In this document: in pieces, positions 47,060 to 57,619 of the stretch
Layout: every line of letters starts with the position of its first letter
How positions within the stretch are numbered: position 1 is the stretch's first letter
Assembly (NCBI GenBank): GCA_029216955.1
Contig: JANAVB010003400.1
Location: 17,811,451 to 17,875,450, forward strand
DNA from: Iris pallida
Taxonomy: Eukaryota > Streptophyta > Magnoliopsida > Asparagales > Iridaceae
Direction of reading: 5' to 3'
Length of the DNA stretch: 64,000 nt
Position numbers and translations under genes: made by a program
Notes under the pieces: model-generated
Database searches by the model: none
Told to the model about the DNA's origin: nothing
What the model saw: the letters and a program-made list of their open reading frames with translations, nothing else

Positions 47060-48873
47060 GGATAAAGTGCATTTAAACCATCCTTAGAGTTGCCTCGTTC
47101 GTAAAATAAGTCCTTTTAGAAAACTTAAATAATTTGCACCTCCCGCAAAATCGTTTTTGTTCGGAATGCCCCTTTCCGTCAAATTGACGTTAGAACTAGC
47201 CGTTAGAGCCCATATTTTGGATTAAAAAAATGTGCACTCCCCAAAATACCCCTAATATTTACATTTGGCTGTTGGCTCTCTTTCATTCTCTATATATAAT
47301 ACAATGTTTGTTTGAAATATAAAACCTAAACTTTATATTTTCTATTTTTTGACCGGTTGGTTGGAAGAAAAAATAATATTTTTTTTATATATTTCTTTTT
47401 TTTTTTTACTTATTTGCTCTTATTTAATATATTGAAGCTTTTCTTACCTATAAATCTCAAATCCAACTGCAAATTTTTTTTATATACTCTTTTTTTTTTA
47501 CTTTTGCTCTCATTTAATGTTTGAAGTTTTTTTTTACTTATTCCTTTTTTTCTCAAGACGTCCAAATAAAAATTATGGAAGCCTATTCCTAGATAATCGA
47601 CAAAGACGGTGGCAGCCACTGAACCCGGACCATGCTTCGACATACATATTTTGTAATTTATTTTTGGATTTTTGGCACGTTTAGTAATATTTAAGTTATT
47701 TGTTTAAGTAATACATGTGATGAAAATAAATTTGTACCAAGATTTACAATTTCAGTTAGAATTAATAAATAAATAATTACGATAATAGTCATGACTAATA
47801 AATTATTAAGTAAGACTATAATGATGATTATAATGATGATTACTAAGTTATTAATTAAAATTATTATAATATATAAATTAATTAAGATTATAATTATTAT
47901 AAAATATTAAATAATATAATATTAGTTACAGTTATCTAGCTCCAAATACGGTTTAAAAAACATGCTCTAAGTTAAATGGCTGGATAGTTCAGGACTAACC
48001 GGACATTTGTTAAAAGATTTTTTTTTCCAGAAAAAATTTAAGATGAAAACCTACTATTTAGATTATAAACATTTATTTTCGAAAATGACGTCAAGCATGA
48101 TAATTGATTTTTGTTTAATAATCTTTTTAATATTTTGTTTTTTGTTTCCATTTTTTTAGTTCTTATTTCATATATTTTTTTTCATCTTTTTAATAATCTT
48201 TTCTAGTTTTTTAAGAGTGACTTTTATTTTCAAATTTGTATAGTTTTTTTTTTTTTTTTTTGTCTTTTTTCATTGTTTAAGATTTATCCTCATTTTTTTG
48301 GTTTTTTGGAATATTTTGTCTATGTTTTATTTTTTTCCATATTTTAATAGTATTTTTTGTTTTTTATTTGGTATTTTTTTCCAGTTTTTCATCATTTCTA
48401 TTTTTTAAGAATTGATTTTTTTTCGTATTTATCAGTTTTGTTTTTCCCAAAAATATTTATATATTTGTTAAATAAAAAATAATTTATGACAAAATAATTT
48501 GAAATAATATTTATCCACTTTTTTGACGGAACTAACCGTTTTTAACAAGTTAATATTAATTAAAATAATTTTAATAAATAATTTTACTAGCAAAGACCAT
48601 TTTCCCTTTGTTAATATTTATCCACTTTTTAACAAGTATTTTTGCGTAACCATTTTTAACAAAATAATTTTAGAACTAACCGTTTTTAACAAGTTAATAT
48701 TAGATAGCCCAGGGGTAAAATGGTCAAAACAACCCCATTTTAACACACGTTAACAGAAAAGTTAGCGGAGGGGGTGATTTGAGCATTTTCGTAACCTTTT
48801 AGGTTTTTCGGATCAGCGAGTCTTTATTTGCATTTTCGTGACATTTAAGGAGGGTTTAAATGCACTTTACCCC
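47060..48873. mobile_element. Non-autonomous Mutator-type element upstream of the CDPK gene
   Basis: A perfect 9-bp duplication TTTTTGTTG (47051-47059 and 48874-48882) flanks inverted ends GGATAAAGTGCATTTAAACC and GGGGTAAAGTGCATTTAAACC. Nine-base duplications indicate Mutator-like elements. The 1.8-kb interior is very A/T-rich with no gene. ACTAACCGTTTTTAACAAG repeats occur near 48530-48690. Insertion is about 170 bp before the CDPK start codon. Confidence 0.75.
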
Positions 48874-48882
48874 TTTTTGTTG

Positions 48883-49462
48883 CTGTCAAATTGGAGTTTG
48901 TGTCAATAGATTGTTTCACTTCCACTTACGAATGTTCAAATTAAAATTGGGTCTCACTGTCAAGCCTTTGAAGTAGTCTAAGCCAGAAACTTCAACCAAA
49001 TAGACAAGGTTCAAATGCATGCACTACAAGGAAGAGGAAGAGACGTCTTATTGAATTGGTTTAGTAGGTTTGCAAGGAAACTACAGCATACAAATTGTAC
49101 TGCACACAACTTAAGCCAAATTAGCCTGCCCATTGTACATCATCATCATCCAGCAAGAAATATAAATCATATATAATTAGTTTTGTGGCTTCAAGGAAAG
49201 TTCAGCACAATTGATATACTTTGGAATATTATTTCGATTCGGCAGAATTGGATGAACGCTTATAAAACAATCAAAATCTGATAAAATAAACATACTACAT
49301 TGGAGGCTATTATTAGCTAACAAATTATTGTACCTGAAGTTAGCCGCTGACTGCATTTTAAAGGCTTAACCATGACTGTATTGAAGGCAACCTTTCTTTA
49401 ATATGCAGCTACGAAAACATTTGGTAGAGTGCAATTCCGAAGTTCTCAAATACGTTACTATA
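48883..49462. other. No gene or repeat recognised
   Basis: Ordinary A/T-rich sequence between two transposons. Short frames on both strands show no recognisable domain. Confidence 0.5.
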
Positions 49463-50053
49463 GGGCCTCGTTTGGTTCACGGATTCAAGGAATCCGGAAA
49501 GGAAACTTGTTCTTTTTCTTTGTTTGGTGCCACAAATTTGGAAAACACTTTCCTGACATAGGAGAAAATAGGAGAAAAAATGGTTCCTCTCATGATCCAT
49601 AGAATTCATTTTTCCTCCTCCTTTTCCAACATTAATTACCAAACATTATGACAAAAGTAGTCTTGATTTATTACCTATTTTACCAATTAACTATTCATTA
49701 AAATTATGTTGACATTGGATATTGTTGGAACAATGATATATTTTTTCTTTCCTTTCCTACACCAACCAAACATAGGTTAAAGGAAAGGGCCCGGCTATAC
49801 ACACCCCAAGACTTGCTAAGGACACCCCAATTACTAAGTACACCCCATATATATTTAATAAAACTTAAAACATACTAAGCACACCCCACTCTTTGACAGA
49901 AATGTCCTTTCTAAGCACACCCCACTCTCCTCTCTTCTCAAACCAACAATCCTAAGTACACCCCATTCTATACAAAACCAAACACACCCCATTTCTATTC
50001 ACCACTAACACTCCATTCTCTTCTCTCTCCCGAAGACCAAGCGGCCGAACCTT

Positions 50054-50074
50054 CCCCCCCCCCCCCCCCCCCCC
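50054..50074 (+). repeat. Poly-C tract, leader of the PMD gene
   Basis: A run of 21 C lies 55 bases before the PMD start codon, followed by two copies of GTTCGACGACAAGGAGT, which contain the GTTCGAC half-site of the dyad arrays. Confidence 0.85.
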
Positions 50075-50128
50075 TTCCCGTTCGACGACAAGGAGTCCGT
50101 TCGACGACAAGGAGTTTGTTTCGTTACA

Positions 50129-52668
50129 ATGGCAGGCCAATCCGAAGACCGATCCCAAGATGAACCCCAATCCCAACAATATGGTGAGTTTTTCAAATCG
50201 AACCTCACCATTACTTCGAAGCGAGCCTTTCGTTTAGGATCACTGAATTAGGGTTTCAAAAATCCGTCATTTTCTAGCCCGTGCATCTTCGTTTTCGTTT
50301 TTTTTTTTTCGATTTTCGCTGTTCTGCCCGAGCCTGGTTGGTCGGGCAGAAAACCGTACGTTCGACAACACGAAGTCGAACACTTGTGCAGACATTCGAC
50401 AGTAATATGTCGAACACTCACGTATTGTTCGACAAACATATGTCGAACATCCTGCTTATGTTCGACCTGCATATGTCGAACAGTAGGTTCTTGTTCGACC
50501 TGTAATGGTCGAACAGTATATATTTGTTCGACCAGTGTTGGTCGAACAGTTCATTTTGACTGTATATATTGTTTAATTTTTGATATTTCATTCAATTTAG
50601 CAGGAATGACATATATTAGGAGACGACCTACAGCTTCTACTAGGAGGCGTCGGTTAGAAGAGTTGGCAGCTGCACGTAGCAGTCGTCAAGAAGGAGCAAC
50701 AGTTGCTCTGATTCAAATGCAAGAGCAATGTGCTGCGGAAGAAGAGGCAGCTGCACGTACTAGTCCAACAGCTGTTGCAAGTCAAATTAGCGAGCAGCAA
50801 CGTGCTGGAGAAGAAAAGGATGAGGAACATGTCGAGGAAGAAGAGGAACAAGAGGAAGCACATGATGAGGAAGAAGAGGAAGCACGTGCCGAGGAAGATG
50901 AGGAAGCACGTGCCGAGGAAGATGAGGAAGAAGGTGTTAACAGTGATATATTGACGGGCCCTTGTCCCGGTGGACCTCAGGATCCCCGACTTATCCCAAG
51001 TTTCAAGACTCATGTGGCGTTCCAGATTTGGAATGGGATTGAAAGGCCCTTATTGAGGTGTTGGTGCCACACGACCAAGATGGAGACTTGGAAGTTTGGT
51101 CAAGGGGGTAATGAATTTAAGGAGTTGATCCATCGTTCCAAAATTTCAGACTTGAAATGGATTTCATATAAGACGCCGAACAAAAATCTAATTTGCGCGT
51201 TTGTTGAGCGTTGGCAACCGGAGACCAACTCATTCCATATGTCATTCGGTGAGATGACAATTACGTTGGATGACGTATTTTGTCTTACCGGACTCCCAGT
51301 TAGTGGATTACCTGTGGTTTCACCAGAGTCGGCAAGGGGACCAGAGGAACCTAAGAAAATGATCAGTAGATTATTAGGGGTGACAGAAAGGGAGACTATC
51401 CATGCTCTTCAGGGCCAGAGAGGTAGCTCGGTCCGGCTTGAGTGGCTCCATTCACGATTTAGTGGAGATGTCACTAGTAGGGATGAGAGGAAAAGAAGAC
51501 GTGCAGCCCGTGCATATTTATGGTTCGTGCTTGGATGCACAATATTTGCAGACAAGAGTGGCACACGTGTGGACACGAAAATTCTCAGTCTTCTAGAGAC
51601 GGTCAATCGCGTCAATGAGTATGCTTGGGGAGTAGCTGCTCTAGCATACTTGTATCGACATCTTGGTTTAGCATCTCGGAGTGGGGTGCGACAAATATGT
51701 GGATATCTGACGTTACTGGAGGTAGCTATATCTCCTTCTTATATGCATGTTTTTATGTTATTATCTCCTTCTTTTATGTGGATATTTATGTTTTCTTTCT
51801 ATGTTCGATATTTGTTTTTTCAGGCCTGGATATACGAGTATTTTTCCTTCACAAGGCCAACCCATAATGTCAATTAGAAGTTGGGCGATCCACTTGCTTT
51901 GAGGTGGGCCAAGAGATCCCATTCTGCAGGAACTGTTGACCGGGTATTGGCCTTGAGGGAGGTTCTGGACAATCTTCAAGTACATAGTGTGAGTGTTATT
52001 ACATTCTTTTACGCCATTTATTAATATGTTTTATGTATTAGTAATTATGTTTTTTATGATGTAGGTCAATTGGACACCCTACAATGGGATGCGGGGCTCT
52101 TATCCTCGGGACAATGTCACTTTCTACCATGGATGCATACGTGCATTTGACTGTGTAGAGCCGTATCATCCCGACCGCGTGCTTCGACACTCCAAAAGAT
52201 ACCTGATTTTCCTTTGATTCCAAGTATTGTCCGTCGGGGAAATACGAGAAGTACAACTTGACGTGGGATGTCTTGGGAGGTTACTTCCGATTCTGGAGCA
52301 ACCACGTACTATCGGCCGAAGCCCGCGGGAGAGCTACAAATCCCGCATGGGAGTGTTCAGATGATTATCTGCATTGGTATAGGACGTTTTCACATCCTAT
52401 CATCCAGGATCCGGAGAACATCTCTACCGCCGTCGGCACTACATCTACCCTGGCAGGCCCACAACCATGGGAAATGATCGAAAATGCTTTGGGGTATTTA
52501 GAGCCGGTCTACCAATAATGGGTAGAGAATGAAGAGGGTCTAGACACATCGATGCTAGTCCCAGCTTTAGTCGGCGCCTATCGTGCTTTGAAGATCGCGC
52601 CTGAAGAACTACCAGAATCTTCGAAGGGGGCGTCTACTAGTAGGAGTCGAAGGCGTCGAAGATCATAG
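50129..52668 (+). pseudogene. Plant mobile domain (PMD) gene of the MULE
   Basis: Exon 1 is 50129-50183 (MAGQSEDRSQ), donor GTGAGT; exon 2 starts at 50604 (or 50601) in the same frame. A basic stretch (YIRRRPTASTRRRR) and a long Glu-rich segment (50820-50940) come first, then the PMD core: FHMSFGEMTITLDDVFCLTG near 51235 and RAYLWFVLGCTIFADKSG near 51510. A third exon starts at 51823 (AWIYEYF) after a TTTTTTCAG acceptor, and a further one at about 52065 (VNWTPYNGMRGSYPRDN). The product ends near 52668 with RSRRRR. PMD proteins occur in MULEs and gypsy elements, and as host genes of the MAIN/MAIL type acting in silencing. A TAG at 51875-51877 and a frame slip near 52190-52260 break this copy. 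Confidence 0.75.
50360..50547 (+). repeat. Dyad array 1: six 22-bp palindromes, 33-bp period, PMD intron 1
   Basis: Each unit is GTTCGAC-N8-GTCGAAC. Starts are at 50360, 50394, 50427, 50460, 50493 and 50526, so spacing is 34, 33, 33, 33, 33. The arms are almost invariant while loops and the 11-base spacers vary. Two units extend the arms by a C:G pair. The array lies 573-760 bp from the left end of the MULE. Confidence 0.92.
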
Positions 52669-52955
52669 ATTCATGTTATGAACTATGTTGTGAACTCTGT
52701 TGTGAACTTTGTTATGAACTCTGTGCTTTGTTATGAACTCTGTGCTTTGTTATGAACTCTGTAAATGTACTCAGTTTATGTGAATTTTTCTAAAATATGA
52801 AGTTGTACTCATATCTGCAAATGTACTCAGTTTATGTGTCCATTATGTGATCATTTTGAACTTTGCAAATGTACTGAAAATGTACTCAGTTTATGTGTCC
52901 ATTATGTGCTCATTTTGAACTCTGTAAACTTATTTTTTTGGCTGAAAATTGTACT

Positions 52956-53208
52956 GCTCGACCAGTAAAGGTCGAACAACATTCTTCTGTTCGGCAGTTA
53001 CAGGTCGAACAGTAGGGTGATGTTTGACCTATAATGGTCGAACAGAAGGGTGATGTTCAACCTGCAATGGTCGAACAGTAGCGTATTATCCGACCAGTAA
53101 TTGTCGAACATAAATGGTCTGTTCGACCTGTCATTGTCGAACAGTAGGGTGTTGTCCGACCTGTAATGGTCGAACAGAAGGATTTTGTTCGACCTGTAAT
53201 GGTCGAGC
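52956..53208 (+). repeat. Dyad array 2: eight 22-bp palindromes, exact 33-bp period, between the genes
   Basis: Units start at 52956, 52989, 53022, 53055, 53088, 53121, 53154 and 53187, each about GTTCGACC-N6-GGTCGAAC. Single-base changes in the left arm appear in several units (GTTTGAC, GTTCAAC, ATCCGAC). The array lies between the 3' ends of the two convergent genes. Confidence 0.92.
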
Positions 53209-53480
53209 AGTGTAATTTTTAAGAGAATGCAGAATAATACAGTGCATTGAACATCTCATAAAAATCTCATAATGTTGAACAATACAGTACATTGAACATC
53301 TCACAAAAATACAGTACATTGAAAAATACAGTACATTGAATATCTCATAAAAATACAGTACATTGAACATCTCATAATGTTGAACAATACAGTACATTGA
53401 ACATCTCATAAAAATACAGTACATTGAAAAATACAGTACATTGAAAAATACAGTACATTTATCTTATCATGGTAAAATTT
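53209..53480. repeat. A/T-rich repeats (ATACAGTACATTGAA) between the MULE genes
   Basis: At least eight copies of AATACAGTACATTGAA, interleaved with CATCTCATAAAA, form a short irregular tandem block next to dyad array 2. It is non-coding, and may hold the transcription ends of both genes. Confidence 0.8.
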
Positions 53481-55041
53481 CACATAAACTGAGTTTCACA
53501 CTAATCGTCCAAACTAATCAGATCACCATCAACATGTGAGCTTTTGAAGGGAACACTTTCACGATACTTTTCAATCCGTTGTTTATAAATTTTGTCCAAC
53601 CAGCAGCACATAGAAGACGCAGAGTAGACCATCTGTTGATAATGGGTGGTAGTGGTGCGTCTGAGGCCAAATTTACCTGCATACAAATAAATAAAATACA
53701 TTAATCGTGCATGTGAACGATGAAATGATACAACCTCAAACTTACATTAGAAAATAAACTTTACTACGATGAAATGATTGGTATCAACAAATGCCATGCA
53801 TACAAGCCGAGGGTTGGCTGGAACTTCTGTCCTCATGGGTAGAAACATAACGTTGACATCACCGTGCATGTGAACGATGGCCATGTTGTAGGCCGACGCC
53901 GCCAAGTAGTACATATCGGGAAATGACCACCAGTACTTGCGGTCAAAAATCGAGGCTACGAAGCAATTCAAAGATTCAAGTACCTGTTTTGGAGACCCCC
54001 TAATCAAGTTACATCTGTCGTATATATCTCCCAAGAGTGTGATCTCTTGGATGAGGTCACTACGTACTTTTGGCCAAGATTCCTCCCCCAGCCCTAGTGC
54101 ATGGGCTATGCATAGAAAACCACAATGTCCATCTCCTATTACATTTTCCGTACTCAATACATACGGATGATGTTGAGGTAGAACTTGTCCTATATATGCA
54201 ATATCGGTGGCATTGCGTGATGACTTTCGTCGAACATTTTACTTTTCCCTTCGGATAGAAGTGAACATTGGTTTTGCCGAAGAAGGTCCATCGAGCATTA
54301 TAGTTTCATCCAAAGGTGAACAACTATCATGAGCAGACTCAACAATTTCAAATTTGCTTGGTTCACGCTTGGTCGAATGTGAAGTGCGGATTTTCATTTT
54401 ACTTTGCCTACCACGAGGTCGTCTGTAGCCCACTGGTTCAAGCAGTGAAGATGACGAAGGAACTGATATCTCCCGAAGTCTTTTCAGCATCAACAACCTT
54501 TGAGCATCGGTAGCCGCATCGAACATATGATTAATAGTTCCCATGGTCTCCACCCAACGACTTCGGACATCTGCATCAGCTGCACTGTCCGTTTTGGAGG
54601 GTTCATAATCCAACTTCGTCCAAAATCTGTCAACCATATCTAACTGGATAACCTGACCATCCCGTTTCAACACTGCAAGTTCATGTGCACAAGGCAACCC
54701 ACAAGTTCTCCTTAACACACAACCACAAAGGAGGGGATCTACACCGGTATTATCTATACCCTTCATCTTCTCGAATATCCTACCAAGTGCATGATGAGAC
54801 ACCAATCCTCGAATATTCTTAAATAGAGGGGAACTATAACGATGTGGTTCCACATTAAGGCTCATCTCAAATGAGGCCTTAATTTGGTTGTGTTGAGCGA
54901 TCAACAAATCATGTATCCTGCTCCATGAGATCTCAAAATTGGATTGACTAGTGCCCAACTGTTTTTTTAATTTTACATGTGCACTCTCCGTCCTGTGAGT
55001 ATGAAATTCATACAGTCAAAATCGTACATTATAACGTAATT

Positions 55042-55044
<3 letters not shown>

Positions 55045-55094
<50 letters not shown>
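55045..55094 (-). repeat. (AT)n microsatellite in intron 2 of the transposase gene
   Basis: A pure AT run lies between donor AGCAG|GTACGTG (55121) and acceptor CTCACAG (54993). Reading through it would give a false Ile-Tyr tail. Confidence 0.95.
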
Positions 55095-55097
<3 letters not shown>

Positions 55098-56482
55098 AAC
55101 TATGGTTTAAAGACACGTACCTGCTACTTGTCGTGTTCTCAAAATGCATCACATTGTTAGTCCAACAAGAAACAAATCTTTCTTTAAACGGCTCAATCCA
55201 ATTCTTAATGGCATAGTTAACTACTTTTGGATAATCGTGGAAATCTTGATCCAATCTTCTAAGTAACTCATTAAATCTTGGTTGATCTTCGGCAAGAACT
55301 AACGAATTCCATGAGTTGTTAAAAGAATCCCACTTCTTCTTGGTACGAAACAATTTCTTGCAGTTGGCCAATATATTCTTGCTAATATGCCACCGACATA
55401 GCAAGTGTGTGGAGCTGGGAAACGTAACGCTTATAGCATTCATAATTGCTACCTCACGATCAGTCACAATCACCTTCGGTAAGCATGATAGATCCACTAA
55501 TCCTTTAAGCGTACTAAGCGCCCATATATAATTATCCTCCCGCTCAGCCTCCATATAAACACATGCCACAGAAAATGTAATATTTATGGATGTGACCCCT
55601 ACTACTTCCAAAAGTGGCATCCTGTACCTGTTTGTCTTGTAGGTACAATCCATCAATAAAATATTAGGAAAAGCATGCAACAAATCCACGCTAGTCGGGT
55701 GAGCATAAAATAGATCCTTCACTTTATCGGTTTGCTCACATCTCCTATCTAAATAGTAGTACTTTTCTGAGTCCAACTTACCCAACAAGTACTGCATTTG
55801 AGATAGGCCCCCATGCTCGACAACTCTATGCTTTTGCCGAGCATTGTAAATTGTCTTCAATGTCGACTCATTCTCGCTAAAGGATTCCTTCAATGTGCTC
55901 AATATATCTTTCGGCCTTGCATTGTTCTTCGATAAGTCTTTCATAAGTTGATCTTCAGTCGGTGTTAGTCGACCGGCATATGAGTGTCCAACCAAATTGC
56001 GTCCGAGTGGGTGATTATGCGAGCCACATACAACAGTCAATGACCACTGTCCTAGGTCATTGAATTGCACTCCTTTCAATTGAAACGGACAGTCACATTT
56101 CTTCGTCCCCGTAAGCTTTTCCCGTCTTGCCTTCTTCGTAATGTTCGCCGAATTTGTTTCAGCAACTTTAGTCTTGGGAGGCCGATATTTACCACCGCGC
56201 TCACAACCCAAAACTATTCGAGCCCGCCTTCCATCCCCGCTATCGGATCGTTTAACCAAAACGACCATATTATGACGTCTTTCTACCGTCTGTGCCCACC
56301 TCAACAACGATTCACGATTATCAAATATCTTTTCTGTCTGAAATTCTTCTGAAAAATTAACTTGTTCATACATGGGAAAGTTAACAATGCTCAATTCATT
56401 GTTCATTCCAGTGTCATTTGAAGAACTATCCTGAAAAGAAAAAGACCCACTTTACTAAGTTAAAAAAATCAAAAAACACAGT

Positions 56483-56672
56483 GTTCGACCATTACAGGTC
56501 GTACAAGTATCTTTCGTTCGACAGTGACAGGTCAAACTTGTCGAAAAACGTTCGACTTAACAGGGTCGAACAATACAAGACACGTTCGACAACTCCTAGT
56601 CGAACATCACTCTTATGTTCGACAACTAGGAGTCGAACAGAACATGAAATGCGCGACGAACACAGGTCGTGC
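56483..56672 (+). repeat. Dyad array 3: six 22-bp palindromes, 33-34 bp period, transposase intron 1
   Basis: Units start at 56483, 56516, 56550, 56584, 56617 and 56651. The first five keep GTTCGAC with 0-1 changes in the right arm; the sixth is GCGCGAC-N8-GTCGTGC, where both arms changed together. The array lies 370-560 bp from the right end of the MULE, inside intron 1 (56431-56765). Confidence 0.9.
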
Positions 56673-57304
56673 ATATCGCGAATTTTTTTGAATTTCTCGT
56701 TTGGAACGATTCTCATACTAATTTTAATACTTGAAAACGAGCAAGAAGGTGGAAAGAGTACGTACATTGTGTCTTTCAGATGGACCACCTTTCTCCATGA
56801 TGGCTTCTCAACTTAGGATTTTTCTAGGATTTTAGGGTTTTGTTGGAGAAGATGATGAAAGAAGGAAGAATGATGAGGAGGATGGTGGGGTGTGAAAATG
56901 AGAGAAGTGTGTTTGGGAAGGCTGATGAGATGTGGTATGAAAATGAGAGAAGGGTATATTAGTCTTTTAACATTAAAGTAATTTATAACTTAAGTTACTT
57001 GGGGTGTGCTAAGTAACTGCTGGGGTGCGTTTAGCCGTGCCCTAAAAGAAATTTGATAGGAATTCTACTTTCCCATCCCTATGGAAAATACATGGGAATT
57101 GATTTCCTTTTCGTGAACCAAACGAGGCCTAGATGAATAGAAAAAAAAGGGATATCCCTAAAGGCACCTCAAAAATTCCTTAGGCTAGTCTAATTTTTTT
57201 TACTTATTTACAAATTTGCCACCAGTTGCTTCAGGTTAGTCCAATTTTTTACTAAACTGTAAAAAAAATTGACAGTTCGTTCTATTGGAGACTGTCAAAT
57301 ATTT

Positions 57305-57610
57305 CGACAGTCCTACTCCCCCTTCTCTCCTCGATCTCCTCCTCCTCTCTCGACCTCCTCCTCCTCCGCCTCCTCTTCTCCTCATCCTCCTCCTCGACCG
57401 CCCCCTCCTCTCCTCTTCCTCCTCTACTCTTCTTCCTCCGCCTCCTCCTCTCTTCCTCCTCTCATCTCCTCCGCCGCCTCCTCTCCTCGACTGCCGCCTC
57501 CTCTTCCTCATCCTCTCCTCGACCTTCGCCTCCTCCTCTGCCTCCTCCTCTCCTCGACCTCCTCATCCTCCTCCTCCGCCACCTCCTCTCCTCAGCCTCC
57601 TCCTCTCGAG
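57305..57610 (+). repeat. (CTC/TCC)n microsatellite
   Basis: A 300-bp pyrimidine-rich tract of CCTCCTCCT with TCTCCTCGAC interruptions gives artefactual Ser/Pro or Arg/Glu-rich frames on the two strands. Confidence 0.9.
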
Positions 57611-57619
57611 ATCGAGTGT

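Larger units (their letters stand above)
53501..56798 (-). pseudogene. MULE transposase fused to an OTU-type protease, one nonsense codon
   Basis: Exon 1 is 56798-56766 (MEKGGPSERHN), exon 2 is 56430-55121, exon 3 starts at 54992, with phases that fit. Exon 2 has a FAR1-type DNA-binding region (C-D-C-P-F-Q with SHNHPLGRN) and the MULE catalytic core (LLMDCTYKTNRY, VIVTDREVAIMNAI, HLLCRWHISKNI). Exon 3 opens TESAHVKLKK and has a SWIM zinc finger (CGCVLRRTCGLPCAH). A single TAA at 54239-54241 follows, and the same frame continues into an OTU-like cysteine protease: VIGDGHCGFLCIAHALG (catalytic Cys) and VDTNHFIVV (catalytic His), stop at 53747. A C-terminal piece lies at 53680-53501 after a probable intron and a frame slip. 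The transposase alone would be about 690 residues and looks intact. Confidence 0.85.
49787..57042 (-). mobile_element. Autonomous-type Mutator element (MULE) with two convergent genes
   Basis: A 9-bp duplication TAAAGGAAA/TAAAAGAAA (49778-49786 and 57043-57051, one mismatch) flanks ends GGGCCCGGCTATACACACCC and, inverted, GGGCACGGCTAAACGCACCC. The terminal regions are rich in ACACCCC units. From the left: PMD gene (plus), a central non-coding gap, and the transposase-OTU gene (minus). Three dyad arrays at 50360-50547, 52956-53208 and 56483-56672 are internal to the element. Strand is given for the transposase. Confidence 0.88.
49463..57129. mobile_element. MITE split by the MULE
   Basis: The inverted ends are GGGCCTCGTTTGGTTCACG on the left and GGCCTCGTTTGGTTCACG on the right, flanked by TA on both sides. 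Without the MULE the element is about 400 bp (49463-49786 plus 57043-57129). A TA duplication could suit several families, so I leave the superfamily open. Confidence 0.65.

Noticed and set aside
50384..50600. Coding continuation of the PMD gene through dyad array 1
   Set aside because: The frame is open because 33 is a multiple of three, but reading from the ATG at 50129 through the intron meets a stop, while splicing joins exon 1 to exon 2 in phase.
52956..53208. CRISPR-like regular repeat array
   Set aside because: Regular palindromic repeats with variable spacers look superficially similar, but repeats are 22 bp, spacers 11 bp, no cas genes exist, and the array lies in a plant MULE.
54973..55120. 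Ile-Tyr repeat tail as the C terminus of the transposase
   Set aside because: It is intron sequence: good donor at 55121 and acceptor at 54993 restore the known TESAHVKLKK continuation.
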